A stretch of DNA of 33,917 nt, from assembly GCA_964450715.1 (NCBI GenBank), contig CAYVFC010000089.1, positions 1-33,917 of the forward strand, written 5' to 3'. The first letter of the stretch is position 1. Each line of letters starts with the position of its first letter. Under the pieces are notes generated by a model. It searched no databases and was not told where the DNA came from. It was given only the letters and a program-made list of their open reading frames with translations. Shown here one piece after another: positions 25,901 to 33,592 of the stretch. The stretch comes from CAYVFC01 sp964450715. GTDB taxonomy: Bacteria > Myxococcota_A > Polyangia > Polyangiales > JAFGIB01. Both the position numbers and the translations under genes were made by a program.

Positions 25901-28889
25901 GCAAAGCGGGATAGTTGTTGTTACGCGCATAGATGCGCTCCAGCCCCTTGAGCGCGGTCAGGTTCCTGGGCTCCAGCTTGACGGCCTTCTCGTAGGCCGC
26001 TTCCGCGCTCTCCAGGTCGTCCAGCCGATCCTCGTACAGCTCGGCGATCACGTTCAGCAGCTCGGCGCCCCGATCATCATCGGCGACCTCGGCTCTCTTC
26101 TCCAGCAACTCGACCAGCGCCGGGAAGTTGTTGCGCTCCACGTAGATGTTCTCGGCCACCTCGTTGGCCTGGGGATGGGCCGGATCCTCCTGCAGCACCA
26201 GCTGGAAGTGCGCCAGAGCGGTCTCCGGGTCGTTGAGCTTCTCGGCGATGATGGCGGCCGCCTCGGCCCGGAAATCGCGGGCCTGCAAGGGGTTGACCGT
26301 GTTCTCGGCGCGCTGGATGAGCACCGCCGCTAGCTCGCTCCAGGATTGGGATACCCGGTACAGATCGATGGTGCCGTCGTAGGCCTCCTCGTTGACCGGA
26401 TCGATGGCCAGCGCCTGGGAGAAGCAGGGCAGGGCGAAGTCGGGGCGATTCAGCTGCCCAGCATACCAGCCTCCCATTAACACGTAGAGGCGTACCAAAT
26501 CGGCCATGTCGCGCTCGCGCTGCTCCGCTTTCCAGTCCTCGTCGGGCTCCTCGGGCTGCAGCTCCTCGTCGATGGCGATCTCCTCCGCGGCTTCGTTCGC
26601 GCGAGCGGCCGCCTGCTCGGCCGCCGCGGCGCTCTGCCGCGACTGTTCCAGTCCCGCCTCTAGCTCCTTGACCTGCTCCCAGACCTCCGCGGCTTCCTGG
26701 GCAGCCTTCTGCGCTTGTTCGTCCGCCAGGTCGGCCGCCTCCACCAGCTGGCTGGCCTCCTCGGCCACAGCTTCCACCTCGGGCGGCAGCTGTTCGGGCA
26801 TCTCGCCCTCCTCGCCCTCCTCGCCCTCCTCGCCTTTCGGGGCCATCTGCTCGTAGCGCTCCACCGCTTGCTCGGCCGCCTGCCGAGCCTGTTCGGCGAG
26901 GTTGTTGCGTTCGGATACCAGAGAGTTCAGCTCCTCGCCCCTGCGCTTCGCCTCCTGCAGCTGCTGCTCCAGAACAGAGATGTTGTGGTTCTCTGCTTCC
27001 AGCGCCTGCTGCGCGGCGGCCTGCTGCTGGGCGATCTCCTCCTTGCGGGCCGCCAGCTCGTGCAGCTTAATCTGTTCGGCCATCTGCTCGGAGTCGGCGT
27101 CGGGAAAGACCTGCGCGTAGAGCGTTCCGCTCTTTTCGGATAGGGTGCCGAGCGCCTCGACCCAGCGTTCCTGCGAGTAGCCCGCCAGCCGTTCGATGGC
27201 CTCGGCCGCCTTCTCGTCGCCGGGTTGCTCGGTCAGCACCTGCAGCCAGGCGGTGAAGGCGTTGTCCGAATCCTGCAGCTTGTCTTCGTAGAGGGCGGCG
27301 ACTTCGCGCAGGATCGCTGCGCGCGCCTCGGCCGACGATTCCCGCTCCATCCGGTCGAGGAGTAGATCGAGTAAACCCTGCGAATCTCCGCCGGCGCGTT
27401 TGCAGCTCTCGATGCCGCTGGTCGCCACGCGGTTTTCCGGGTCGAGCTCCAGCACGCGGCGGTAGGCCTCCTCCGCCCGCGGGACGTCCTCGGCGTCGGT
27501 CTCGCAGATCCGGGCAACGCGGAACAGGAGCGAGAGCTTGGTTACCCCTTCCTGCGCGGCCTGCAGCGTCTGCTCCAGCGCCTTGAGCAGCTCGTCCCAC
27601 GATCCCGATTGGCGCGCCAGCTCCTCTAGCTCGTTCGCCCTCTGCTCGTTCTCCGGATCGGTCAGCAGCGCTTCGGCCAGCTTGTCGAAGGCCACCTGGT
27701 CCAGGGGTACCTTGCGCCGCACGGGCTCGCCCGCATCCTGGACGGCTTCCAGCAGCTCCTGGGTGCTCTGGAAGCGGGCAGCCGGCTCCTTGGCCAGGGC
27801 GTGTAGTATCAGCTCGTCGATCTCCGGCGAGACCCAGCCGCGCCTGGCATAGCTCGAGGGGCTTTCCGGTACGGCCGAGAGGTGCTGGGCGATGACGTCG
27901 ATGGTGCTCTCCCCCTCGAAGGGAGGCCTGCCGGCGACCGTTTCGTACATCAATACGCCCATGGCGTAGATGTCGCTGCGCGGGTCGAGCTCGGCCCCGC
28001 GCGCTTGCTCGGGCGCGATGGCCTTGGCCGTGCCCAACACCGAGAATAGTCCGCTCGAGTGCACGTCGATCGTCGCCGGTGAGAGCAGTCGGGTCGCGCA
28101 CGGGTCCACCAGCATGCCGCGGGCCTCGCCCCGGGTACCGTCGGGTCGCGTCTCGCGGATGATAAAGACGTTCTCGGTCTTGACGTTTCCGTGCACCATG
28201 CCGTGCTCATGGAGCGTCCGCAGCGCTTCCAGCACGTCGCAGAACACCGGTCTGGCCTCGTTGAAGTGCATACAACCGGTCTGCTTGATGCGGGCCGCGA
28301 GCGTCTGTCCGTTCAGGTAGGGCTGAGCTACCCAGGGACGCGCGTCTTCCGTCTCCCCCACGTCCACCACCCGGGCCAGCGAGTTGCCGCTCAGCGACTG
28401 CATCACGCGCGAGGCGGTCTTGAAGCGCTGCACGGCCGAGCGGTCGCGGGCGAACTGGGGCCGGAATACCTTGACTGCCACCCGGGCCGCGTCCGCCTTG
28501 CCGGCGTCGGATCGGTCGGCTTCGGCGTCCGGTTCGGGCTCGGCCAGGTAGACCACGCCCAGACCGCCCTCGCCGAGCTTCTTGAGAATGCGCGCCGATC
28601 CGACCGCGGTACCGGGGGCTATCTCGCCGTCGGGCGCGATGGACAGGACGTTCTTTAGTCGATCGTCTGCGCGCCCCGACGATGAGAGGACCATGGCATC
28701 CCCCAGCGCCTGCAGCGCGTCGTCATTTATGCAGCGCTCTACCAGAGAACGCGCGAAGCTTCCCTTACTCGACGTACCCCCGACCTCTTCCGGGTCCAGC
28801 CCCAGCAGCTTGGTGCTGAGGCGCTTCATCTCGTCCAGGTCGAAGAGACGTTCCAGCTCTGCTCGCAAGAAATCGTTCAGCGATACCAT
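22923..28889 (-). CDS. Giant protein: death-like domain, pseudokinase, TPR arrays, coiled coil, unknown C-terminal domain
   Basis: A 1,988-aa protein. Residues 1-72 form a small helical domain like bacterial effector-associated (death-like) domains (LERLFDLDEMKRL, SFARSLVERC). Residues about 98-390 are a Ser/Thr-kinase fold: Gly loop LGEGGLGVVY, ATP-binding K140, APE at 292-294 and D306. However, HRD is HGN (N235), DFG is DPC (262-264) and the alpha-C Glu is missing (A159), so it is probably a pseudokinase. TPRs occupy 395-600 and 790-1690. Between them lies a coiled coil (about 605-775) broken by Gly-Glu repeats. The last 290 residues are an unrecognised domain (FVAGRHLSYFRPGHFIRQM). No signal peptide or TM is visible. 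ATG at 28889 after GAGGG. It is probably a cytoplasmic scaffold. Confidence 0.9.
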   Translation of the reverse strand: MVSLNDFLRAELERLFDLDEMKRLSTKLLGLDPEEVGGTSSKGSFARSLVERCINDDALQALGDAMVLSSSGRADDRLKNVLSIAPDGEIAPGTAVGSARILKKLGEGGLGVVYLAEPEPDAEADRSDAGKADAARVAVKVFRPQFARDRSAVQRFKTASRVMQSLSGNSLARVVDVGETEDARPWVAQPYLNGQTLAARIKQTGCMHFNEARPVFCDVLEALRTLHEHGMVHGNVKTENVFIIRETRPDGTRGEARGMLVDPCATRLLSPATIDVHSSGLFSVLGTAKAIAPEQARGAELDPRSDIYAMGVLMYETVAGRPPFEGESTIDVIAQHLSAVPESPSSYARRGWVSPEIDELILHALAKEPAARFQSTQELLEAVQDAGEPVRRKVPLDQVAFDKLAEALLTDPENEQRANELEELARQSGSWDELLKALEQTLQAAQEGVTKLSLLFRVARICETDAEDVPRAEEAYRRVLELDPENRVATSGIESCKRAGGDSQGLLDLLLDRMERESSAEARAAILREVAALYEDKLQDSDNAFTAWLQVLTEQPGDEKAAEAIERLAGYSQERWVEALGTLSEKSGTLYAQVFPDADSEQMAEQIKLHELAARKEEIAQQQAAAQQALEAENHNISVLEQQLQEAKRRGEELNSLVSERNNLAEQARQAAEQAVERYEQMAPKGEEGEEGEEGEMPEQLPPEVEAVAEEASQLVEAADLADEQAQKAAQEAAEVWEQVKELEAGLEQSRQSAAAAEQAAARANEAAEEIAIDEELQPEEPDEDWKAEQRERDMADLVRLYVLMGGWYAGQLNRPDFALPCFSQALAIDPVNEEAYDGTIDLYRVSQSWSELAAVLIQRAENTVNPLQARDFRAEAAAIIAEKLNDPETALAHFQLVLQEDPAHPQANEVAENIYVERNNFPALVELLEKRAEVADDDRGAELLNVIAELYEDRLDDLESAEAAYEKAVKLEPRNLTALKGLERIYARNNNYPALLENLRTQVELSPTPKQRIALLERIGLLLEEEFVDYAAAAESFEKVIKTDPGHEGANTALVRLYRHLQRFDDMVDTLDRHARATDDRARKVELLLQSVQLLMGELEAPDRAIVVCERILAINPEQPEALDLVARLKSTVGDVPAAIEAMERLAEHETDPVRQSGYFTRVGVLLEQVGDEEGAVARYRKALDLDNTATDAADALRRIYQQRGDYRGTVEMLRHEIEIADGNRRKAELLALLGTLYRDKLGEDESSREVFELALELDGTCTEAAVGLGRMYFEQDKYEEAAEHFESVLGRVDEMRPAEASTLCLLAGETFQKLGKTDAARDVYKRARDFSPDDLEINERLASLLMQLGDARDAERLYDRIYKKFGEDLPESGQARLLLALGEAQLASKQAKRAIDTFKGACELQPEDPALLEALTRAYEAANEWNEVVALLQLRSRLAIKKGEAFKLYVQTGDVFLEKLRDRRAAAQTYVTALELEPNNRNLLTKLMAVYSDTQDWSRLIEVILRIAEMVDDTTQLAKYYNTAATIAHHELGRFDEAANYYEEALANDPASDAAFNGLVECLTQNQDWERLRNAYETLIGRVHDTAPKAKTVQMMDALGEILQHRLGRLEDAIAVYEQAQQLDPDNRNRKEMLTEIYTREPKRFFQQSVRVHRELLDADPYRVDSYRAMRKAYTKVKRPDESWCICQVLNYLNMSGPDEEKFYRKYRLSQLPKVKNPISEESWRDLLVHPMQQPELTAIFAYILPAVVASQGQPLAAFGVTPELRTIPANDQTAMGRMLDHVAGAARMYLPEVYHRPQDPGGLSFLFSSPPAIGIGEGARANAPQQALAFVAGRHLSYFRPGHFIRQMVPTGTGLRAWMMAAIRMVAPKFPVPATLEPQVKSCTAAIKQHLTGPQRDTLLSMTQKLLQSAPELDMKRWVTGVDLTADRIGFTMSNDLKLASAVIEASPEGASALPGKDRVRELLRYGVSEQYFELRHRLGIALGR
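26802..26834. repeat. 9-bp in-frame tandem repeat in the giant TPR gene
   Basis: CTCGCCCTC is repeated three times plus a partial fourth copy. It encodes Gly-Glu-Glu repeats (GEEGEEGEEGE, about residues 685-696) in the middle of the coiled coil. Such slippage-prone repeats can vary in copy number without a frameshift. Confidence 0.9.
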
Positions 28890-29114
28890 AGAACATACCC
28901 TCGGGTTATTACGGCGCCGATATCACTACGCGCGCTCGCTCGGGCACCGGATCGGTGCTTCCGGACCCACAGCGAGCGGGTCCCGGGACCGGTGGAGCGC
29001 AGTATTATATTGAGGCTGCTGTGCAAAATCTACACCTGTCGACAATTATCGTTTCCAACGCCAGCCTTGCTGGAGAGCGGTCACGAGCCGGCCCCGGTCC
29101 GTATCCGCCGGTTT
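28890..29114 (-). promoter_or_regulatory. Upstream region of the giant TPR gene with a TATAAT box
   Basis: On the minus strand a perfect TATAAT occurs at 29004-29009, about 115 nt upstream of the ATG, with an expected start of transcription near 28997. No good -35 sits 17 nt upstream; TTGTCGACA is about 30 nt upstream. GC-rich inverted segments (GCTCGCTCG with CGAGCG, 28932-28980) could fold in the leader. No gene is visible in this gap. Confidence 0.45.
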
Positions 29115-29849
29115 CTACTCTGTCTTCGAACCTGTCGAGTCCACGGAGATCAGAGGGTTATTTGCCATTCTCAGGTACATCTTCGCGGACTTGTTCTCCG
29201 GATCGAGCTTGATCACCTCTTGCCACTGCTCGATCGCCTCCTCGGTATGGCCGAGTATCAGCAGTACCACTCCCAGCGCGATCCGCGCCGGGATGTAGCC
29301 GGGCTTGACCTTGACCGCTTCTTCCAGCTCCAGACGCGCTGCTACCGGCTCTCCCCACTGCCGGTAGACGTTGGCCAGCTTGAGCCTTAAATCTGCAAAA
29401 TGTGGACAGAGATTGATCGCTTTGCGCAACTCCTGGACCGATTCGCTCAGCAGACCGACATCCAGGTAGGCCTGGGCCACCTCCGCGTGCAGATTGGCGA
29501 TCTTCCCCTGGGCGAACGGTTCGACGTTCTGAGGGCCGCCGGTCAGATCGACCATGTCCCTGTAGATCTTCTGCGCTTCCTCGTAGAGCTTCAGATCGTT
29601 GTAAGTGACCACCAGGTTGAGCGCGGCCTCGGTGTAGCGAGGATTCAGCGCCAAAGCCCGCTCGAAGCTCTCACGGGCTGCGGTCAGGCGCCCGCGGTCG
29701 TGGTGGATAACCCCCATCATATTGTGAACGTCCGCGAACCGGTTCGAGTAGCTCAGGACCTTGACGAAAAGCTGCTCCGCCTGGTCGAACTCGCGCTTGT
29801 CATAGTGCTCCCGACCCTGGGCGATCCACTGCTTTATCCGTTCGTCCAT
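29115..29849 (-). CDS. TPR repeat protein
   Basis: A 244-aa soluble protein made almost only of about six tetratricopeptide repeats, e.g. GREHYDKREFDQAEQLFVK, MMGVIHHDRGRLTAARESFERALALNP and ALGVVLLILGHTEEAIEQWQEVIKLDP. TPRs mediate protein-protein contacts; no catalytic domain or signal peptide is seen. ATG at 29849, TAG stop at 29115. It lies between a BamD-like lipoprotein gene and the giant TPR/pseudokinase gene on the same strand, so it could act with either. Similar stand-alone TPR proteins in related bacteria are gliding or envelope factors, but nothing here shows that. Confidence 0.85.
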   Translation of the reverse strand: MDERIKQWIAQGREHYDKREFDQAEQLFVKVLSYSNRFADVHNMMGVIHHDRGRLTAARESFERALALNPRYTEAALNLVVTYNDLKLYEEAQKIYRDMVDLTGGPQNVEPFAQGKIANLHAEVAQAYLDVGLLSESVQELRKAINLCPHFADLRLKLANVYRQWGEPVAARLELEEAVKVKPGYIPARIALGVVLLILGHTEEAIEQWQEVIKLDPENKSAKMYLRMANNPLISVDSTGSKTE

Positions 29850-29949
29850 CGTTATTGCAGCCTATCGCGCCAGGCTGTAAAGGATCAACCGTATCCTTTC
29901 AGATGGCGCCTTTTTGGGCGTTTCCGGCCCGCGCGCCATGGGCGGAAGG

Positions 29950-30044
29950 GGGCGGGCGCAAGGCCCGCCCTACGGCCACGGTCACCGCGTAGTGGAAGGG
30001 CTTGGCCCTCCCTTTCTGGCGGGCGCAAGGCCCGGCCCTACGGC
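29950..30044. repeat. Two copies of a REP-like palindromic repeat
   Basis: A 26-27 bp unit reading GGCGGGCGCAAGGC, then CCG(G)CCCTACGGC, is present at 29951-29976 and 30018-30044. In the first copy an 8-bp stem (29950-29957 with 29963-29970) has the loop GCAAG; the second copy carries one extra G in the 3' arm. The unit resembles the REP-type intergenic repeats of many high-GC genomes. The second copy ends 1 nt before the BamD stop codon, where it could stabilise or end the transcript. Confidence 0.8.
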
Positions 30045-30045
30045 T

Positions 30046-30834
30046 TCACGTTCCCAGCCTGGAACGTGCCTCTTCCGCGTGCTCGGAAGCCGGAAAGCGC
30101 TTGATCAGCTCCCGGAAGGTCTTATTCGCCTTTTTTCGGTCCTCTAGCTCCAGGTAGATGTCCCCGAGCAGGAGCATGGCTTCGGGCTCCACGCTGCTCT
30201 CAGGATAGGAGCTGAGCAACGTGCGCAGCCTGCCCTGGGCGGCCAGCAGCTTGTCCCGGTCCAGGTAGAACCTGGCGGCGTACAGCTCGTGCTTGGCCAG
30301 CAGCTCCAGCGCGTCCCGGGCCAGCTTCTTGGCGCGGGGCAAATGCGGGTCGTCCGGATAGTCGACGATAAAGCGACGCAGCTGCTGAAGCGCATTCTGT
30401 GCGGGCATCTGGTCGCGTTCGTACGAGGGCGGCGCCAGCAGCCAGTCCCCCGGGATCTGCTCGCAGTAGGCCTCGGCAACCCGGAACCTGGCATAGGGCA
30501 CCTCCACGTGGGAGGGGCGCTGGCGGACGAAGCGTTGATATGCCTGGATGGCTTCCGGGTACTTGCCGTCTGCAAACATGCAGTCCGCCAGCCTGAGCTC
30601 GGCCAGCGCGGAGAACCTGCTATAGGGGTAGTCGCTGCGTACCTTGCGAAAGGTGGGCTCGGCATCCAGGCAGTTGCCCCCGTAGAAGTCTTCCAGCCCC
30701 TCGGCGTAGAGGCTCTCGGCCGCGTCCGCGTAGCGGAGACGGGCGTTCCGGTCGCCGCCGCATCCCGCGGCGGTTAGGACGGGAAGTAGCAGCAAAAGAA
30801 ATAGGAGCGATTCCGGTAGGGCCCGATCGAGCAC
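30046..30834 (-). CDS. bamD: BamD-like outer-membrane assembly lipoprotein
   Basis: A 262-aa TPR lipoprotein of the BamD (YfiO/ComL) family, part of the BAM complex that inserts beta-barrel proteins into the outer membrane. A Leu-rich signal ends in the lipobox TAAGC (Cys25). Then come BamD-type repeats: YAEGLEDFYGGNCLDAEPTFRKV, YPYSRFSALAELRLADCMF, DGKYPEAIQAYQRFVRQRP and SHVEVPYARFRVAEAY. GTG start at 30834 without a clear ribosome binding site. Two other cysteines (55 and 78) lie in the repeats. It could instead be a BamD-like paralogue, since other TPR lipoproteins share this form. Confidence 0.82.
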   Translation of the reverse strand: MLDRALPESLLFLLLLLPVLTAAGCGGDRNARLRYADAAESLYAEGLEDFYGGNCLDAEPTFRKVRSDYPYSRFSALAELRLADCMFADGKYPEAIQAYQRFVRQRPSHVEVPYARFRVAEAYCEQIPGDWLLAPPSYERDQMPAQNALQQLRRFIVDYPDDPHLPRAKKLARDALELLAKHELYAARFYLDRDKLLAAQGRLRTLLSSYPESSVEPEAMLLLGDIYLELEDRKKANKTFRELIKRFPASEHAEEARSRLGT

Positions 30835-30984
30835 GTCATGCGTGTACTTCAGAGCCGGCAGCGGCGCAACCCGCTCTCATGGTCGGAACTGGGCGCGCAC
30901 GGGGGTTGCCACCGGTGCGGAATTGAAGAAATTCGTTCTCTGGGGCGTTTTCTTTTGAGTACGGGTATGCTCACCATCCACAGG

Positions 30985-31000
30985 TCCGGTGAAGACCGGA
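30985..31000 (+). promoter_or_regulatory. Hairpin in the leader of the secreted TPR gene
   Basis: TCCGGT-GAAG-ACCGGA forms a perfect 6-bp stem with a 4-nt loop, 8 nt before the AAGGGG ribosome binding site of the gene at 31020. It may influence translation or be chance in GC-rich DNA. No T-run follows, so it is not a terminator. The rest of the divergent gap (30835-30984) shows no gene. Confidence 0.35.
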
Positions 31001-31019
31001 GCAAGGCAAGGGGATAACC

Positions 31020-32285
31020 GTGGTACGTAAAATATGTTCAGCATTGGTGCTGGTTATGGCCGCGGGGACCGCGTCGGCTCAGGAGACCGAGCTGAAGGAG
31101 CTACGGGCTCGGGCCAAGTCCGCGCCGCGAGACGCCGAGGTACAGGCGAAGCTGGGTTTCGCCTATCTGGCGGCCGGCCGGTGGGACAGGGCCGAGCGCC
31201 AGCTGAAAGCGACCGCGCGCCTGAAACGCAACTCGCCCGAGGCCCTCTACGACGTGATCCGGGTCAAGCTGGCCAAGGGCGACCACAGGCCCGCGCGAGC
31301 CGCCTGCTTCAAGTTTTCCAAGGATCATCCCGACCACATCCTGGCCGACGTCTGCATGGCCCGAGCCTTTCTGGTCTGGCGCCGCGCCTCGCTCGCTTTA
31401 CCCTACCTGGAGAAGGTACTGCAGAAAGACGCCGGCAACCTGGAGGGGTTGCTGGCGCTCGGCGACGCGCACCGCATGAGCGGGCAGAGAGAGAAGAGCG
31501 AGAAGGCCTACAAGCGCGCGCTGGCGGTGGCACCCGATGATGCGCGGGTTCACCTGGGGCTGGGCCGCCTGTACACGGTATTCCAGGCGCCAGACCGAGC
31601 CCGCGAATCGCTGCGTACCGCGTTGGCCAAGAACCCCGCCTCGCCCGAGATCCAGCTGGAGCTGGCCAAGCTCGTCAAGGGCGAGGAGCGACTGAAGCTG
31701 CTCCAGCAAGCCGTGGCGGGACGTCCGGGGTGGGACGACGCCACCGTTCTTCTGGCCGATTCGTACCTACTGGCCGGCAAGGCAAAGGAGGCGGAATCGC
31801 TGGCGGCAGCAGTCCTGAAACAGGCCGGGAAACGGGCGGACGCCCACTCCGTGGTGGGGCGCGCCCGGTTCGCGCTTGGCGATTTCAAGGGCGCGGAGGA
31901 GGCGCTGAAGCGGGTACTGGAGTTGGTTCCCAATGACTACGAGGCCGCGCTGGCGCTGGCGGCGATCTACGGTGAGACCGAGCGGCCCGACGATGCTCTG
32001 GAGCAGTATCGCAAGAGCGCCGACCTCGATCCCAACGATACGCGCGCGCTGCTCGACGCCGGGCGCCTGGCCATGAAGATCAGGCGCAGGGCTGTGGCCG
32101 CCGGATTCCTGCAGCGGGCGCTGGCCAGGCAACCGAACAACGCGGTGGTGCTCTCTTTGCTCGGCGAGGTAACGGCCGCGCGCGGCGACAAGGAAAAGGC
32201 GCGCGAGTACTACGAGCGGGCGCTGAAGGGGGAGGGCGAGATCGACCGCGACAAGGTCAAGCAGGCGTTACGGCGGCTGCGCTGA
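31020..32285 (+). CDS. Secreted TPR repeat protein
   Basis: A 421-aa protein with a Sec signal peptide (MVRKICSALVLVMAAGTASA, likely cut after Ala20) followed by about ten TPRs, e.g. AKLGFAYLAAGRWDRAERQLKA, ALGDAHRMSGQREKSEKAYKRAL and ALAAIYGETERPDDALEQYRKSA, up to the C-terminus. It should reside in the periplasm. No enzymatic domain is seen. The GTG at 31020 has AAGGGG seven bases upstream. It is divergent from bamD, which fits an envelope role as a periplasmic scaffold; the specific function is unknown. Confidence 0.87.
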   Translation: MVRKICSALVLVMAAGTASAQETELKELRARAKSAPRDAEVQAKLGFAYLAAGRWDRAERQLKATARLKRNSPEALYDVIRVKLAKGDHRPARAACFKFSKDHPDHILADVCMARAFLVWRRASLALPYLEKVLQKDAGNLEGLLALGDAHRMSGQREKSEKAYKRALAVAPDDARVHLGLGRLYTVFQAPDRARESLRTALAKNPASPEIQLELAKLVKGEERLKLLQQAVAGRPGWDDATVLLADSYLLAGKAKEAESLAAAVLKQAGKRADAHSVVGRARFALGDFKGAEEALKRVLELVPNDYEAALALAAIYGETERPDDALEQYRKSADLDPNDTRALLDAGRLAMKIRRRAVAAGFLQRALARQPNNAVVLSLLGEVTAARGDKEKAREYYERALKGEGEIDRDKVKQALRRLR

Positions 32286-32321
32286 AGCTTCAGCGGCCGA
32301 TTTCTGATATAACCCGTCGTC

Positions 32322-32690
32322 ATGCGTACGGAGCTGGCGCGGATATTCCAGATAGAGGCCGCCCATTCGTTGCCCAACGTTCCCGAGGGGCACAAGTGCC
32401 GGCGGCTGCACGGCCACAGCTTTCGGATCACGGTGCGCATCAGCGGGCCGGTCGACGAGCGGACGGGATGGATCGTGGACTTCGCCGAGATCAAGCGGGC
32501 ATGGCAGCCGTTGCACGACGCGCTGGATCACCGCTACCTGAACGAGGTCGCCGGCCTACAGAACCCCACCAGCGAGGTGCTCGCGCGCTGGATCCTGGAG
32601 CGTTTCCAGGTGCCAGGGGTGAGCGTCCGATCGGTGACGGTCGCCGAGACCTGCACGGCCGAGTGCACCGTGTATGCCGGCGACGATTAG
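32322..32690 (+). CDS. queD: 6-carboxy-5,6,7,8-tetrahydropterin synthase QueD
   Basis: A 122-aa enzyme of the PTPS/QueD fold that converts 7,8-dihydroneopterin triphosphate to 6-carboxytetrahydropterin in queuosine (7-deazaguanine) synthesis. The zinc ligands are H15 (FQIEAAHSLP), H30 and H32 (LHGHSF). The catalytic Cys26 (CRRLHGH), the D69-H70 pair (ALDHRYLN) and E109 (VAETCTAE) are in place, and NPTSEVLARWI is a family signature. It is the short QueD length. ATG at 32322; no strong ribosome binding site is visible. queG is at the other end of the window, so the two are not in an operon. Confidence 0.94.
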   Translation: MRTELARIFQIEAAHSLPNVPEGHKCRRLHGHSFRITVRISGPVDERTGWIVDFAEIKRAWQPLHDALDHRYLNEVAGLQNPTSEVLARWILERFQVPGVSVRSVTVAETCTAECTVYAGDD

Positions 32691-32692
32691 CA

Positions 32693-32847
32693 CCCAATTC
32701 GAAAATCCTCCCGTCGTCTTTCGGGCGGGGCGCCACGATCTGCGACCTCGCCTCACGCTGGAAAATGCCCCACATTTCCTCGGTTCGCCGAGGCCGCATC
32801 TCATGACGCCACGCTCCGAAATACTCGGTCCGGATTTTCGAAATGGG
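32693..32847. repeat. Segment bounded by 16-bp near-perfect inverted repeats
   Basis: The arms CCCAATTCGAAAATCC (32693-32708) and GGATTTTCGAAATGGG (32832-32847) are inverted with one mismatch, enclosing 123 nt. Inside is a perfect hairpin CCTCGG-TTCG-CCGAGG (32778-32793). The segment fills the gap between queD and the acyltransferase, and its right arm includes the ATG at 32843. It looks like a small structured or mobile element, or a leader RNA; no target duplication is visible. Confidence 0.55.
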
Positions 32848-33592
32848 TTCTAGCGGCAGGGCGTTGAGCTCGGGCCGCGGCGCGGCTATGGGGCTTTTGA
32901 CACTGGGGATGCTGGGCGGGGTGCAGTTGCACCAGGCCCTCGGCCCCGAGGAGCGGCGTTACCGGACCTGGCAGCGCTGGATGAAGAGCTGGACGCGGGT
33001 GCTGCTGGCGCTTTTCGGCGTACGCGTCGTGGTCGTTGGCTCACCGCCGCCGCCGCCATCCGGCGCCCGCCTGGTGGTATCCAACCATCGCTCGCCGCTC
33101 GACATCGCGTTGCTTCTCACCCACTTCGGCGGTCACGTGCTCAGCCGGCACGATCTGGCCGGCTGGCCCATCCTGGGGGTGGCCGCGCGCAAGTCCGATA
33201 CCATCTTCGTCGACCGTTCGGACCCCTACAGCGGCATCTCGGCCATCCGTCAGGTCCGATCGAGACTAAAGGAGTCAAAGACCGTGATCGTCTTTCCCGA
33301 GGGCACCACCTTCGAGGGCGACCGGGTCCGCGAGTTCCAGGCCGGGGCCTTTGCCGCCGCACGCGGGACCGGGGCCGAGCTGTTTCCGGTCGGCGTCGCC
33401 TACCAGGTGGGAAGCGAGTTCGTGGACGAGACCTTCCTGCAGCACCTCGACCGGGTGGCCTCGCGTCCGGTCACGCGGATGGCGGTGGCATTCGGCGCGG
33501 GGTGCCCGGCGTCGGACCCGGCGGCGCGCATGGCGGAGCTTATGCAGGAGCGGGTGCAGGAGCTGGTGTATCGAGCGCGCCGGGCGCTTTGA
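32843..33592 (+). CDS. 1-acyl-sn-glycerol-3-phosphate acyltransferase (PlsC family)
   Basis: A 249-aa membrane-associated acyltransferase. The catalytic NHxxxxD motif is N81-H82-RSPL-D87, and the substrate motif FPEGTT is at 151-156. An N-terminal hydrophobic segment (AMGLLTLGMLGGVQL) and a second near LLALFGVRVVVVG anchor it to the inner membrane. It probably transfers a second acyl chain to lysophosphatidic acid, though other lysophospholipid or ornithine-lipid substrates are possible. The start is uncertain: the ATG at 32843 has a weak GGAT upstream, and the ATG at 32888 is an alternative. The queD gene precedes it by about 150 nt. Confidence 0.88.
   Translation: MGSSGRALSSGRGAAMGLLTLGMLGGVQLHQALGPEERRYRTWQRWMKSWTRVLLALFGVRVVVVGSPPPPPSGARLVVSNHRSPLDIALLLTHFGGHVLSRHDLAGWPILGVAARKSDTIFVDRSDPYSGISAIRQVRSRLKESKTVIVFPEGTTFEGDRVREFQAGAFAAARGTGAELFPVGVAYQVGSEFVDETFLQHLDRVASRPVTRMAVAFGAGCPASDPAARMAELMQERVQELVYRARRAL

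Noticed and set aside
32491..32799. 102-aa minus-strand frame whose start looks protein-like (MWGIFQREARSQIVAPRP)
   Set aside because: The remainder is antisense to queD; the plausible start covers only the inverted-repeat segment, so it may be the translation of a dispersed repeat rather than a gene.
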